A stretch of 64,000 nt of DNA from Anagrus nilaparvatae (lineage: Eukaryota; Arthropoda; Insecta; Hymenoptera; Mymaridae), in contig JAKSXM010000007.1 in NCBI GenBank assembly GCA_022575985.1, positions 65,006,501 through 65,070,500 of the forward strand, given 5' to 3'. Positions 12,119 through 24,698 of this stretch are shown here, piece after piece (position 1 is the stretch's first letter; each line of letters starts with the position of its first letter). The notes beneath the pieces were generated by a model. It was not told the DNA's origin, made no database searches, and worked only from the letters and a program-made list of their open reading frames with translations. A program made the translations under genes and the position numbers.

Positions 12119-13505
12119 GTAAGGACAGGAAATATAAATTAAAAAAGCAAATTTGATACCAAGGCATATGAAAAATTTCGAGACTTTTTCTTTCACCAAA
12201 ATACAAATTTTTTTTTAATGAAAACTTAAAAAATTGACAATTTTTTTTTTTATTTTAACCAGTCTAATGCATATACAGATATAGATAGATTTGTATATTT
12301 GTTATTGATTTATTACCAACAAAATTCAGTATTTACATGATAAATAACAATCAATAATCATTTGTTATATATATGTGCTTATACAATTGACTAGTTTGTT
12401 TAACTAATTATTTAACAACAATAAATAGGAAAATAAAATTACAATCAATAAATTATACTCTATATAATTGTATAAATATTATTTTATATAACAAAACAGT
12501 AAAACAATGCTAAATGCAATATTTAGTAAAGAAAATAAATGAAGATGCATGTTACATAAGTAATTGTAAGAATTAGTGGGGTATTAAATCTATCAATTAA
12601 TATATTCATAAAATTCAAAACCAGAAGCAGATCAAAATTATAATATTTAATTATATTTGCATGAAGCATAATTTATCAGAACGTTCTTATCAGAATTACT
12701 TAACAACTATCAATATTAATTAACAAATGCTGTAAAAAATTTACTTATATTTAGCCTTAACAATAAAGTATCAATAATTATTTCACTGGTTTTGGAAATT
12801 TTTGTTACACACACAATTATAGGATCCAAAAATACACGATTCTGGACATTATGCAGAATAAATTAATATTTGAGTAAATTTTAGCTAATTAGTAGTTCTA
12901 GTTAGTAGTTCTATATTAGTAGTTCTAAGCTAATATAAAAACTTCATGTTCCCAAAATTTCTAATCTAAATGTTTTTATCAGGACCTTTTTTTTTAATAA
13001 GGACTTTTCTAAATAATCTGCCAGCAAATGGTTAAATTTAGAGTAGCTATATTTTAAAACTTTAAAAATGAGCTTAGCAAATTAAATTAAATTAACAAAT
13101 TTTTTATTAAACCCTAGCTTCCTTTACCATGAAAAAAATGCTAAAATTGGTGCAATATTGGTGCAAATATTAATAAAGAAGACAGTTAACATTACGTCAT
13201 TGTAATTTACTTTTGTTTTCTTTTTTAATAAAAAGTCAGATCCCAATTTTATGTGCAAGCCAGTTTTAAAAGTATTTGTTGCTACTTTTGTGTAAATTTT
13301 TTTATAAAAAGACAATCGTTTAAAGTAGATATGAAACTGAAACGATGGTAAATTCATGTCAATTATTTTTATATCCTTAAATATGTCTGCTTCGTTTTTC
13401 ATTTCCAATATCATATTTATCACTTTTTTAAACTTACAACAGTAAAATTTATCGATAATCTCGGGATATTTCTATTTTTGTTAAAAATTTTTTAAAATAA
13501 TGTTA
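12119..13505. other. AT-rich intergenic, no gene seen
   Basis: No supported gene. A 99-codon open frame at 13124-13423 on the minus strand has no family signature and the base composition of its surroundings. Confidence 0.5.
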
Positions 13506-13507
13506 TC

Positions 13508-13690
13508 AATTTCAAATGCACTAAACATTGAATATCTCCAAAAGTACAGTTGAGTCGCAAAACTATGGTCTATGACACCTGCAGACTTTTTTTCTTCATT
13601 TTGACACCAGATTTATGTGAATTGTCCCAGCGAATCTTTAGCTATAAATGGACAAAATTTTGTGACACAAACGCAGAAATAAATGTTCAA
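13508..13690 (-). repeat. Dispersed repeat, copy 2 of 2
   Basis: Reverse-complement relative of the sequence at about 298-475. It shares the TTGTCCATTTATA block, AAAATGAAGAAAAAA and GTCTGCAGGTGTCAT words and the TTTTGGAGATATT end. Confidence 0.55.
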
Positions 13691-15757
13691 ATATCTAGAG
13701 GAATAAGATATTTAAGTATATTTTTTTAGCATGCTATCTAATTCAAATTTAAAAGTTACGTAAAAACAAAGAAACTATTCAAATTCAACAAATTTTTTAA
13801 GGAAAAATTTTGGTAATTTTGGACTCCGAACCAAAAACTTCTGTTTTGTTACGCTAAATGATTTAATAGTATTGTATAGTGTTTGTACGTATTGCATTGT
13901 CATAGAAGTCTTTTGGGTGCATGCAGTTAAAAATTAGTATTGATTATTGATAATAAAATAAATCCAAAAAAATTTTATAAATATTTACGATGCAGTTTTC
14001 TGCAGTTTTCTGTGCCTACATTCTACAAAATATTTAAAAACTATTTAAAATATTAAATTAAGCAAAAAGCTCTGTTATGAGAAAGCTATTTTTTACAAGT
14101 ATAAATTTTGGTTCGCAAATTTTGACACCACAGCGGTCACTCACTATTCACATCTTGTATTTTTATTAAACATAATTTGCCCTTTGAGAATATAGAACAC
14201 TTTTTCTCGCAAGTTCTTAAAAAGAATTCAAAGTTTTTTTTTAAAACGCTACACAAATTGAAACAATTTATTACTGCATGAAGTCAAAGCTTGAATTAAA
14301 AAACTAATACTTTTTGTTAGTACACCGAACAAAAAATTAAAACTGTTTGAAAAAACGCGATTCTTGTTTCCATAGATGATTCTAAAGCATACCTGATTCT
14401 ATTGGTGTACATACTTTCTAAATTTTCAAAATTTAAACACCTCACTTCAACTATTGAAATTTTATATTTTTATATGCTGTAGTAATTGCACCAAAAAATA
14501 ATTTTACTATGATAGTTTTTAAAAATTTAAATAACTTACATTGATTATTAAATTGGTTATTGCCTCAATGACCCAAAAAAATTATAGTAGCCCAGTAAAT
14601 ATTGCAAAACCACTCTCAAAAAACTCTTGAGATCCAAAAATTCATAATCAACAACAAAAATAAAGAGCTTACCCAATCATTTTACAATTATAGATAATAG
14701 CAATCTTAAAATATCCTATTTATTGATGTATTTTCTTTTGTAAAAGTCCTCATTAAAATTAACAACCTATTTTAAATTGAGAAAGAATTATTCATAAAAT
14801 AAAAAAGTAATATCAAGTAGTACCTATATTAAATCACTTATTATACAGTTATATATATATTATAAATTTATAAAGTAAAAAATGATGTTTCTATACTTTT
14901 ATTTCAGATTTAAAAAAAAAAAAATTGACAAAAATAGTTATTTAGGTCATTTTTATCTTTCTTGTTATTTTAAAAATTATATAACTTTATTTTTTTTAAC
15001 TTTTTAATAAAAAATTTTTTTTGTAAAAAAATAAAAGTTTTATTATAAAATAAAATAACAATGAATAAGAAGAATGAAGAGCATAAAAAAATTTATTACA
15101 TAATCTTATTAATTCTACATTATAATAATGCAACATACCTAATATAATATAATTAAAATTTGTGTGCCTCGAGATATTAAATTAAATTTATCTGTACGTT
15201 AGTAGCTGTATATATAAAAATAATGATAATGGTAAAAATTTTGTAACATTATTTATATTTACTGTTGTTAAATTTTAATTTACAAAAAATATTAAAGAAA
15301 TTAAAATGAAATTTACATCACATACGACGTGTATACATTCGTTATTTTTATTTTTTTTTTTTTAATATTTTGCTTGAGTATTTTCAATATAGTATGTTTA
15401 TTGTTCAAAAAATTTAGTAAAAACATGATTTTACAATTTTTTTTGTAACCAAAATGAGAAAAGATCGACAAATAGTTTTTTTTAGTCTAAGGCTTAGCTC
15501 GTTCGAAATTTGTTTAATACCCTTGTTTTTTTTTTTATTTATATGAAGCTTCGAGCCTTCTTTGAGGCTATGCAGCTACGTTTGATTTACCTTATTTTAA
15601 CATATTAGAGAGTGACTTAGAACATTATATCTTACAGATTAAACAAATCTTCTTTTTTTACTAACTAGACAAAAATTAATTATCATAAAGTAATTATAAT
15701 TGACTTAAATTTTAATTTGACAGTTGTTGAAAAATTCATAAAAAAAATTTTTTTTGT
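13691..15757. other. AT-rich intergenic, no feature seen
   Basis: I found no gene, RNA gene or clear repeat structure here. Confidence 0.5.
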
Positions 15758-15835
15758 TTACCCTCGCGGGCATAAAATTCGGGAGTAAAACTTGTCACGG
15801 AATTTCCTACACTCGTTGTACGCTTAGGTTAAAGG
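15758..15835. repeat. Fragment of the 11.4 kb GC-rich repeat
   Basis: Reads ACCCTCGCGGGCATAAAATT followed by CCTACACTCGTTGTACGCTT, matching the first 75 bp of the island at 11405. Confidence 0.5.
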
Positions 15836-17304
15836 TCCTATGCATGAGCCCAAAATCCTTAATTTGGAAAAGTACATCGGTTTTCACGGATTTTTTCTAT
15901 ATTCGCAAATTTTATTAAATTTTCGTCTTTAGTATGTTTTGGGTTTTCTCTATCTAATTTACAGGACCTGTATGTTAAAAATTCTCAAAACTTGCAAATA
16001 TAAAAGTCAATTCAAAGGTTTTTTGAGAAATCGTACTTTAAAGACCCCGAAAGTCACACCCTTAAGAATAGTATTTTCCTCATTTAAGGGTATTTGACTC
16101 AGTTACCATGCACGAGACCCCCAAATTCGTAATTAGCAGCTCTAAAAACTACATTTTGGTCTAAATCTCGTCAGGACTTGTAAAAATTGCAAAAAAATCT
16201 TCAAAAAAAAGTAGATATTTTCTCATATTGATTGCAAAAAACACCCCCTTCCATGATTTCCTGAAGAAACTCAATTTCTATATACTGGAGTTTGAGAAAC
16301 TTAGAATAATATATAACGAGTTCACACTAATGAGATACCGTCGACGAAATAAATATTTATTTTACTTTTCTGAAGTTCATAATATACTCAGAACTAGTAC
16401 TTTAGTAACAGAAAAATCAATTAATAAATATAAAACGTACTTTTTTACTTTAACTACTTATAACCTAGCTTATCAAGTTTTTTTTTACCTAGACTACAAA
16501 ATTTAACGCTTTTTTTATTTACTTTAACTAGCAAGATTATAAACTTTTTTTATACTTTAACTACCGAATAACTTGAGAAATATACATAAACTTCTAAAAA
16601 AATATATAAATCCAAATAATTAGATTAAATAATTAATAACTCTTGAAAAATTATTAATTTATTAATTTATACTATTTTCTCTTGCAATTTTGCGATATTC
16701 AAAAATTTGTTTTACTAATCGTTAATTTAGGGTCATAAAATTATCAAAAATAAGATATTTATCTGCTTGTTGGGAGTCTAAAAATAAAGCCTTTCCTTCT
16801 TTCGAGATATTTTTGTGAAAATAATAATAATAAAATAAAATTTTTCAACAAAAATTTTAATTAATTTAATCAGCCATTGAAATTGAATAAAGCCAAAATA
16901 TGATAAAAAATGTTATATATTTTTTTAGCTAGGTAGTTAAAATAATGCGAGTAACGCATTATTAAATAATAAAGAGTAACCTAAAATTTAAAAAATTTTT
17001 ATATCATTAATAAAATTATATGCCACTTTTATTTCATTATCAGATTATGTTATGATTTAAATAAGCTATAAAAAAATTATTTAAATTATATATGATAAAG
17101 TTAAAGTGATAATTTATCGCACAATATAAAATTAAATTACTTGAATTAAATTGAATCACTTTAGTAAACCTCCAAAATTGAAATAAAATTTTTCTTCTGT
17201 TGGTAAAATGTATAAATTTTCTCCTAAATTTCTAAGAAATAATTTTATATATTACATTATTTACCCAAGCAAAGTTATCATTTTAATAGCATCCCCAAAT
17301 AAAA
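15836..17304. other. AT-rich intergenic, no gene seen
   Basis: Open frames such as 16228-16506 lack any recognised domain. The sequence near 15840-16250 has short repeated words about 250 bp apart around CATGAGCCCAAAATCC and CACGAGACCCCCAAATTC, so it may be an old tandem repeat. Confidence 0.45.
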
Positions 17305-17625
17305 AAATTTATAACCGGTTTGTGTAACTACACAACCAACGAGCATGGAACATGTTCACTCATAACAGTAATAAATTCAAAAACCAAAATTACAATAAAT
17401 CCCGAAATATAAATTATCCTATGTCCATAAACCTAAAGTAATCTAAGTTCTTGTTCTTATCAGGGCCTGATTAGGCCCTGACTCCCATTTCAAATTATTC
17501 TAAGTCCTTAAATCGAATATATTCTAAGTCCACTTCACCACCCCCCCCCCCTAAAAGCGTCACTTTTTCACCCCCCTGCCGAACCAGAATTTTTCAAATA
17601 CCCCATCCAATGAACATGTTCCATA
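17305..17625 (+). repeat. GGAACATGTTCC-ended repeat, copy B (complete)
   Basis: The most complete plus-strand copy. It begins with ATAACCGGTTTGTGTAACTA (hairpin end), then GCATGGAACATGTTCACTC, then ATTCTAAGTCC words, a C-run near 17541, CTAAAAGCGTCACTTTTTCA, and ends CCAATGAACATGTTCCAT. Similarity to copy A is high across about 250 bp. Confidence 0.85.
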
Positions 17626-18250
17626 GGTTTTCAAGATAAAAATTTACGTCCAAAATAATATTAGACTTTCAGCATTATAAAAATGAGCTTTTTAGTAAAA
17701 TTAGGCAGGCTCTAAAAATCTGGAAAACCCCAAAGCTGTTTTGAATGTAAAGAAAAAATTTTAAACTTAAAAATATATAAATTTTTATTTGAAGAATCAT
17801 ATATGATATGGATTCCATATATTTTTAAACCTTATAACTACCATAAAAACATTTTCAGGCTTTAAGGCCCGCACACATGTACTTCTTAGTGTTAATTAAG
17901 ATTGAACATCAGCATGTTTTTAAAGAAAATTTTTACAAATAATATATTTTAATATTTTAATTATCCAATTTTATTTTGTATAAACTTTGTTTTACTATCG
18001 TATATAAAGCTCATTTTGACATCAGGACTTTAAATTTACTCTGAGGATTTTTTTTGTTCCAAGAAAATTACTATAATAAATTTGATTTTTATTTTAAAAT
18101 TTCGTTTTTCTCTTTTTGGAAATGAATAATTTTTATAAATTTTCTTCTTCAATCTTAGAAATCTTTTAAGAATCATTCCATAACCGTATATTACACGGTT
18201 TCTAGATCGAATCTCCTAATTTGGCTCATTTTGGCCATACTTTTTTATAT
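17626..18250. other. AT-rich intergenic, no feature seen
   Basis: No supported gene or repeat structure. Confidence 0.5.
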
Positions 18251-19373
18251 ACATATGACGCATTATTTTTTTTTTTACTACTTAACTTGGACAAAAAACT
18301 GAAAAAAAAAAATTTGAAGGGACATCGATATGACCAGTGTTTTCGGGTAGTTTGAACCTTCAGAAAAACGAAAAAAATCGGTGATAGGTGCCAAAAAGAT
18401 TTTTTCACTTTTATGTCAGAAACTGTGTTTTTCGTATCTGAGCTACCCCAAATTTTCAAAATAACTTTTTAGGTAAATAAAATTTAAAAAAAATAGATAA
18501 GAAAATCTGATTCCCAGGGAAAAACCACTCCAGAAGAAAAAAAAAACTTATTTTTTTACGATGAAATTTAGCCAAGTTATCGTCAATTTAAGATTTTGCT
18601 CAAATTCGTCTTAAAAAAGATTGAAATTTTATTGAAAAAGCCTGTTTCTGAACTTTAAAAATGCATTACTCGCTTGATTTTCATCGCAAAATAATAATTT
18701 TTTTTTTTAAATCAATTAATTTTTCCCTGAAAATTCATTTCTTTAAGAAAAAAATCATTTTTATTGACCAAATTTTAATTTTTATATCAAAAACTGTCTT
18801 AAGTAAATCTTGCTACTTATAGTTTTCAAAGGCTTTTGACCTAAAAATTGAAATTCGGTCAATAAATATGATTTTTTTCTTAAAGAAATGAATTGCCAGG
18901 GAAAAATTAATCGATTTAAAAAAAAAAATTATTATTTTGCGATGAAAATCAAGCGAGTAATGCATGTTTAAAGTTCAGAAACAGGCTTTTTTCAATAAAA
19001 TTTCAATCTTTTTTAAGCCGAATTTGAGCAAAATCTTAAGTTGACGATAACTTGGCTAAATTTCATCGTAAAAAGATAAGTTTTTTATTCTTCTGAAGTG
19101 GTTTTTCCTTGGCAATCAGATTTTTTTATCTATTTTTAAAAATTTTATTTACCTAAAAAGTTATTTTGAAAATTTGGGGTAGCTCAGATACGAAAAACAC
19201 AGTTTCTGACATAAAAGTGAAAAAATCTTTTTGGCACCTATCACCGATTTTTTTCGTTTTTCTGAAGGTTCAAACTACCCGAAAACACTGGTCATATCGA
19301 TGTCCCTTCAAATTTTATTTTTCAGTTTTTTGTCCAAGTTTAGTAGTAAAAAAAAATAATGCGTCATATACAT
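18251..19373. repeat. 1.1 kb near-perfect inverted repeat (foldback)
   Basis: Two arms of roughly 540 bp face each other across a spacer of about 35-40 bp centred near 18815. The outer ends read ATGACGCATTATTTTTTTTT on the left and its complement on the right at about 19347-19370. Because the arms are so similar, the same peptide (starting MKIWGSSDTKNTVSDIKVKK) can be read from both, at 18226-18459 minus and 19166-19375 plus; this is a by-product of the symmetry and not two genes. Differences are mostly in A/T-run lengths and scattered substitutions. No transposase is present, so this is a non-autonomous foldback element or an inverted duplication. Confidence 0.9.
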
Positions 19374-20486
19374 GAAATATGAACTCTCTCAAAATGGTGA
19401 AATTTTAAAATTAAAAGTCTAAATAAGTTTTTATTAAATTGAATTCCGCTACCCAGAGTCAAAATTTTGAGAAACTAATAACAAATACGATTTCAGAGAA
19501 AACTTTTAATACTAATTATGTTTAGAGACTATTTTTAATACCATTCTAATAGGTTTTGTAAATAAATTTCCAAAAAATTACGAAAATATTGATAAATTAG
19601 CAAAAAAAGTAATTTGGAACTAAACTAGTGCTCCTAGAGGGCTAAAAAGTTAAGACACTTAATATTCCATGTTCATAAATAAGTGTGCCTAATCTCAGCC
19701 ATATCAGGTGAATCGATAAACGTAACTTCTTCTTCTTATATAGAAAATCTTTTAACCAATAAATTAAATTTACACCCCAATAATTAAATTTCAATTTTAT
19801 TTCAAAGTACTATATTTTATACACAAAGTACCATAAATTTTTATAATTTACTGTCTATTAATAAACCCACAGATCGCACACACGTTATGAAAAATAAAAT
19901 AAAATAATGGTTTTCATAATTTAATATTTTTATTTCAAGTGCAATAAAAATAAAAAAAAAAAGTTTATTGACATTTTTTCAATTATAAATAAATCAATAC
20001 ATAAATGAAAAAGAAAAAAAATTGTGATTATTATATTTTTAAAAGCATTTTTCATTTATTAAATAATTATTTGTCTTCAATGTACTTATATGTATTATCA
20101 TAAAAATATTGATAGAAAAAAACACAAAGTGAAAATAAAAAAGGAAAATTTTTTCTTTATAATTATAACCAATATTTTTTTTTTACCTTTTAATAAAATT
20201 ATTTAATGGTTATTTTTTTATCTATTGTATTCAAGCTTTTGTGAATATAATATGTCAAATTAAATTATCAATCATATTCTATATATATATATATAATAAC
20301 AATGTGTATATAATGATATAATAGATATTTTATATTTTACCATGTATATATTAGCCTAGTATACTTTTTGTTTTAATTAATTGGATTTTTAGTTATCATG
20401 TGAAATTAGTGATTGCTTAGACAATAAAGTAGTCGAAATTTCACTATTAACGCCCAATGGAAACATTCAAGCTACTTGAATATTTT
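19374..20486. other. AT-rich intergenic, no feature seen
   Basis: No gene or notable repeat beyond homopolymers and a short (TA)n at about 20281-20294. Confidence 0.5.
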
Positions 20487-20640
20487 AACATGAAATATTT
20501 TCACTGGAAAGGGTATTTGAAAAGGTCTAGCTGGGCAGGGAGGGCGCGACGGACTTAGAATATTTTCGACTTAAGGACTTAGACTAATTTAAAATCGGAG
20601 TCAGGGCCTGATTAGGCCCTGATATGAACAAGAACTTACA
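20487..20640 (-). repeat. GGAACATGTTCC-family repeat, copy C (partial)
   Basis: Contains GTATTTGAAAAGGTCTAGCT, GGACTTAGAATATTTTCGAC and GGAGTCAGGGCCTGATTAGG, matching the minus-strand reading of copy B and the orientation of copy E. The hairpin end is missing and the terminal palindrome is eroded. Confidence 0.7.
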
Positions 20641-21940
20641 CATTGTATACAACCTTTAGGAAATAAGATATCATTCCTTAAATATGAGGTTAGATTTAAA
20701 TGATTATTATTTTTTCAATTCAATTTTAGGAGATGATATTTTATTTTCTAAGGGTTGCATCTAAAAATAGACTTCAGAAATGAAAATAGTAAGCAGAAAT
20801 ACCTACTGGATGACAATATTCGCCAAAAGTATTCATTTTTTCCACTATAAATCCAGCCTTTATCCTATCTAAAGGGCCGTCAAGAATAAATTGATATGAA
20901 TTTATTTTTTTGTGTTTCTGATAATCCCATATTGAGTATTTCATGTCCTGAGATCTTTTTTTAAGCCACAGTATCAATTTAAATAACGTCTAAAAATTAT
21001 ATAAAATTTACCACATATTTAAGGGATGATATCACATTTTCTAGAGGATTTACGTAAGAAAGGACTTTGGAAATTAGCCCAAAATAATGATTTTTAATGG
21101 GAGAAACTATATAATTTTGCAAATTTTATTTTTTTGGTAAATCCAAGTAAGTTTTTAAAATATCCAACAGGCTAATATAATACGATAATTTTAAAACCTA
21201 AAAAAAAAGATCTATATTTTTCTTTTCACTTAATTAACTCTACGCTATACGCTTAAGCGTTTTTTTTCTTTCTTATTCTTATTTTTTCTGCAGCTATTTT
21301 TTTTACAATAAAAGAAATAACTACTATACTACTTTATATAATAAAAAGCTCTTAAAAACCTTTTTATATTATTTATACATATATGAGTAATTCTGTGTAT
21401 ATTTCTTTTTCCACGGATAAAATAAACTTTATTTTATAATATGTGTAGTCTGAGCGAAGTTTTATTTTTTCTTTCATATTTAAATTTAATCTTAAGTATG
21501 TATTTTTACAGTGAAAGATTAATAATAATATATAGCTATTTAAAAATATTAAAGAGTTTTCTGGATAAAAATAAATCTAAAATTAAAGAAAAACACTTAA
21601 GAAAAATTCTACGCCAATGGTGCTTGGCATTTCGAAATGAAAAATTAGCTTACAATGTATACTAAAAAAATATTTTGTTTGTAAAATAAATGGTGGTGAA
21701 AATAGGAAAATATCGAGCATATTTGAAAACATTGCCAACAAATTAAAATTGCCTGCAAAAATCATAATTTGAGACCTATTTTTGGTTGCTCTATCATAAA
21801 AATATATTTTGGACCACTTTCTGTGAATCTTTAGTCTAAGATGGGCTAAATTGGAGTGAAACTTTTCATATAATAGTAACCTAAAAAGAAAAAAAATATA
21901 GAAGAGACCTGCTACTCGCTTGACAAAGAAGTATTTTCTT
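20641..21940. other. AT-rich intergenic, no gene seen
   Basis: No supported gene. The longer open frame at 21583-22011 (minus) overlaps a dispersed repeat and has no recognisable domain. Confidence 0.5.
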
Positions 21941-21944
21941 ACCA

Positions 21945-22025
21945 CTGAGGAAGAAAATCGTATACGTCCCTTGGCCATAATAAAAAAATGCTCTAAATCG
22001 CAATTTACCAATAAATGGTAAATAA
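21945..22025. repeat. Dispersed GCGATTTGGGCCATTC-type repeat, fragment 1
   Basis: Contains CGTATACGTCCCTTGGCCAT, AATGCTCTAAATCGCAATTT and ACCA, which match the family best seen inside the LPMO intron at 40.4-40.8 kb. Confidence 0.55.
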
Positions 22026-22109
22026 TATAAGCATTAGCCTGGCAGTTCCATTATTTATATTAAAAAACCAATAAATTCTACACATCTATTTATCTCCTGT
22101 CCTTCGTTC

Positions 22110-22745
22110 TTTTTAGTTTTTCAATTTAGCTGTCTAAATTACTTATTAGATCCCATGAAAAAGAAAAAAACGGTTTTTATGAGAAATTTAATTTTTAGAG
22201 TTAAAAAGGTACAAATACGGTCTTCAAGCCCCTTTAATGTAAGTTTTTGACGTTAGTTTAAGATAAGTGGCCCCAAATAGCTAATAGATACCCTGGAAAT
22301 GAAACAAAATAGGTTTTTAAGAAAAATTAAATTTTAAGGGTTGAAAGAGTGAAAATAAGGGTATTATACCCCTGTAACTTAGTTTTTGACGTAAGTTTTG
22401 GTTCAGCAGCCCAAAATACCTACGAGATCCCATAAAAATGAAAAAAATACAATTTTTACGAAAAATTTGATTTTAAGGGTTGAAAGGGTGAAAATAAGGG
22501 TTTCACAGCCCTCTAATTTAGTTTTTGACGTTAAATTCATATTCAGCGGCCCAACACGCCTACCAGATCCCATAAAAATGAAAAAAAATCGGTTTTCTAG
22601 AAAAATGTAATTTTAAGGGTTGAAAGGGTGAAAATAAAAGTGTTATACCCCTCTAAATTATTTTTTGACTTTAGATTTAGATTCAGCGGCCCAAAATACC
22701 TTCTAGTCCTTTAAAAATTACAAAAAAGGTTATTTTAAACTTTTT
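22110..22745 (+). repeat. Tandem array, about 139 bp unit, 4-5 copies
   Basis: The word AGATCCCAT(A/G)AAAA or a variant occurs at 22148, 22286, 22425, 22565 and 22705, giving spacings of 138-140 bp. Each unit also carries TTCAGC(G/A)GCCCAAAATACC, GGGTTGAAAGGGTGAAAATA and TTAGTTTTTGACGTTA in the same order. Units differ by substitutions, so the array is not recent. No protein can be read through it. Confidence 0.85.
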
Positions 22746-23974
22746 AGGTTAATAGGGTAGGGGTGGATAGGGGTTTATTTTCACCCCATTTTAATTGCAG
22801 AAATTTTTTTTCACTCCACAAATTTTCTTAGGTCTTCCTGAAAAAGATTCCAGTAGGTTTCACCTAAAAAAATTCATTTTCTTAGGACCTATGGGTTCAC
22901 AAAGGAAACCCAAGTAATAATATCAGTAGAAAGATGACGAGATTGGTCAGACGCAAACTTAAATTACCGTATCAAATTTATATCAATTTTACGCTTACAG
23001 TGAAAAATAATAAACGAATATAATTTTTAAAAAACACATATAAATAACTTTTTTAATTAATAAATAATTCGTGTAAACAAAAAATAAAAAGGTTCTTATT
23101 TTAATCAATTGATGGTTTTTAAAAATTAGTAGATATATGACGAGATTGGTCAGACTCAGTAGAAATTAAAAATGAACAAATGATATGATTATTTGCGGGT
23201 TACAGTATTTCAGCTGAAAAAAAAATCATTTACATCGTACTAAAAATAAATTCTTTTTCTTGTAAAATTAGAATACCTACTTCTACATCTATTGCATCGA
23301 AAAATTATTTCTCTTGCGAGAAAAAGTTTTTTTATAAGAAATTTTTTTCAGATTTATTAAATATAATTTTATGTCTTTTGAATGTTTTCTAAAACTCAAT
23401 GCAAAATTACTATTTAAAATTCCAAAATTTTAAATTATTATCTGATCCTAATTAGTAATTACTTGAAAGTAACATAAAATCACTCATATAATATATTATC
23501 CGAATTTTAAAATAAAAAATCAAAAATTACTTATTAATAACATACAATACAATTTTTTTTAACATAAATGACAATATTTTTTTTTTTTCATAATTAATCA
23601 AAAAAAAAAAAGTAGGAAGCGAGAAAATAAGAAAAAAAAAAAGAGCATATTTAGGTCAAATTATTTTATACATATAATATAAAAGAACAGTATTATTTTG
23701 ATAACAAAACTTTTGATAAGCTTCTCAAGTGAAATTTAAAAGCTAAGTACTATATACTTATTTTTTTTATAAAAAAGAGACACTAGATGATAATATGGTA
23801 CTCTAAAATGTAAGCAAAAAAAACAAAATTTAAGTTGATTTTCACTTTTATAATAATAATACTTTAAATCTTTTTAGTCTAACATATTTTTAATTTTGTT
23901 TTTTCACGTTCAAGCTTTTTTTATGGATGAAGTGTTTTTTGTCAGTTAGCTTTTTTTTAATTTAAATATATCTA
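22746..23974. other. AT-rich intergenic with a short direct repeat
   Basis: The 20-mer ATGACGAGATTGGTCAGAC occurs at about 22935 and 23138 with similar preceding bases (AGTAGA), so the two may delimit a small duplication or insertion. Otherwise no feature was seen. Confidence 0.5.
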
Positions 23975-24401
23975 CACTGTAAAAAGTAACTTCCTTAAAT
24001 TAACAAAAAAAATAGAATGTTTTTGAAAAATTAGTTAATTTTCAAAAAAATTTGTAAATATTCGATAAAAATCGTAAATTTACTAAATTTAGTATATTAA
24101 CGAAAAATTCGAGAATTCTCGATTTTTTTTTGTGAATTTACGAAAAAAGTTGTAAATTCACAACTATTTTTCGTAAATTTACAACTATTTTTTGTAAATT
24201 TTCGAAAAAAAATTGTAAATTATAAATTTTTCTTGTGAATTCACAAAAAGAATTCGAGAATACTCGAATTTTTTGTTAATATACTAAATTTAGTAATTAT
24301 ACGATTGTTTTCGAATATTTACAAATTTTTTCGAAAATTTACTAATTTTTCGAAAATGTTCTAATTTTTTTGTTAATATAAGAAAGTTACTTTTTACAGT
24401 G
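23975..24401. mobile_element. MITE 1: CACTG...CAGTG termini flanked by TA
   Basis: A 427-bp element that begins CACTGTAAAAAGTAACTTCC and ends with the near complement GTTACTTTTTACAGTG. It is bracketed by TA on both sides, as expected from the target duplication of Tc1/mariner-type transposons. The arms stay similar for about 170 bp each. The interior is full of nested palindromes around TCGAGAATTCTCGA and TTGTGAATTCACAA. There is no coding region, so this is a non-autonomous element. Confidence 0.8.
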
Positions 24402-24698
24402 TATATATAGGTATTGTGTAGAAATTATTGAATTTTTTTGTACGTTTTCTGTTATTTTTACTGTTGGAATATTAGCTAACTTTGATTTTTATATATTTTG
24501 TATATTTGGTAAAAAAAAATTTTAGCTATGATTTTTTTTTAACTGAGGTTTGGGTAACAATAGACTATTATTATGAATATTATGAAAATCACTACATACA
24601 TATCTGTGAATAGCCTTTATGGGATAATAATCCTTAGGATTTAAAACGCCGACATTAGCGAACCAAAAAACATAGCAAATTACTTCTATTTCTTTATA

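Noticed and set aside
13124..13423. 99-codon minus-strand open frame, considered as a mariner transposase piece
   Set aside because: The DVMLTVFF word is the only resemblance; no DDE motif or helix-turn-helix could be aligned.
18226..19375. Two open frames with the same MKIWGSSDTKNTVSDIKVKK peptide, as if a duplicated gene
   Set aside because: They lie on opposite arms of one long inverted repeat, end at arbitrary stops and have Lys/Phe/Ser-rich composition typical of translated A/T runs. The identity follows from the DNA symmetry.
21583..22011. 142-codon minus-strand open frame
   Set aside because: Its start overlaps a dispersed GC-rich repeat and the rest has no domain or conserved pattern.
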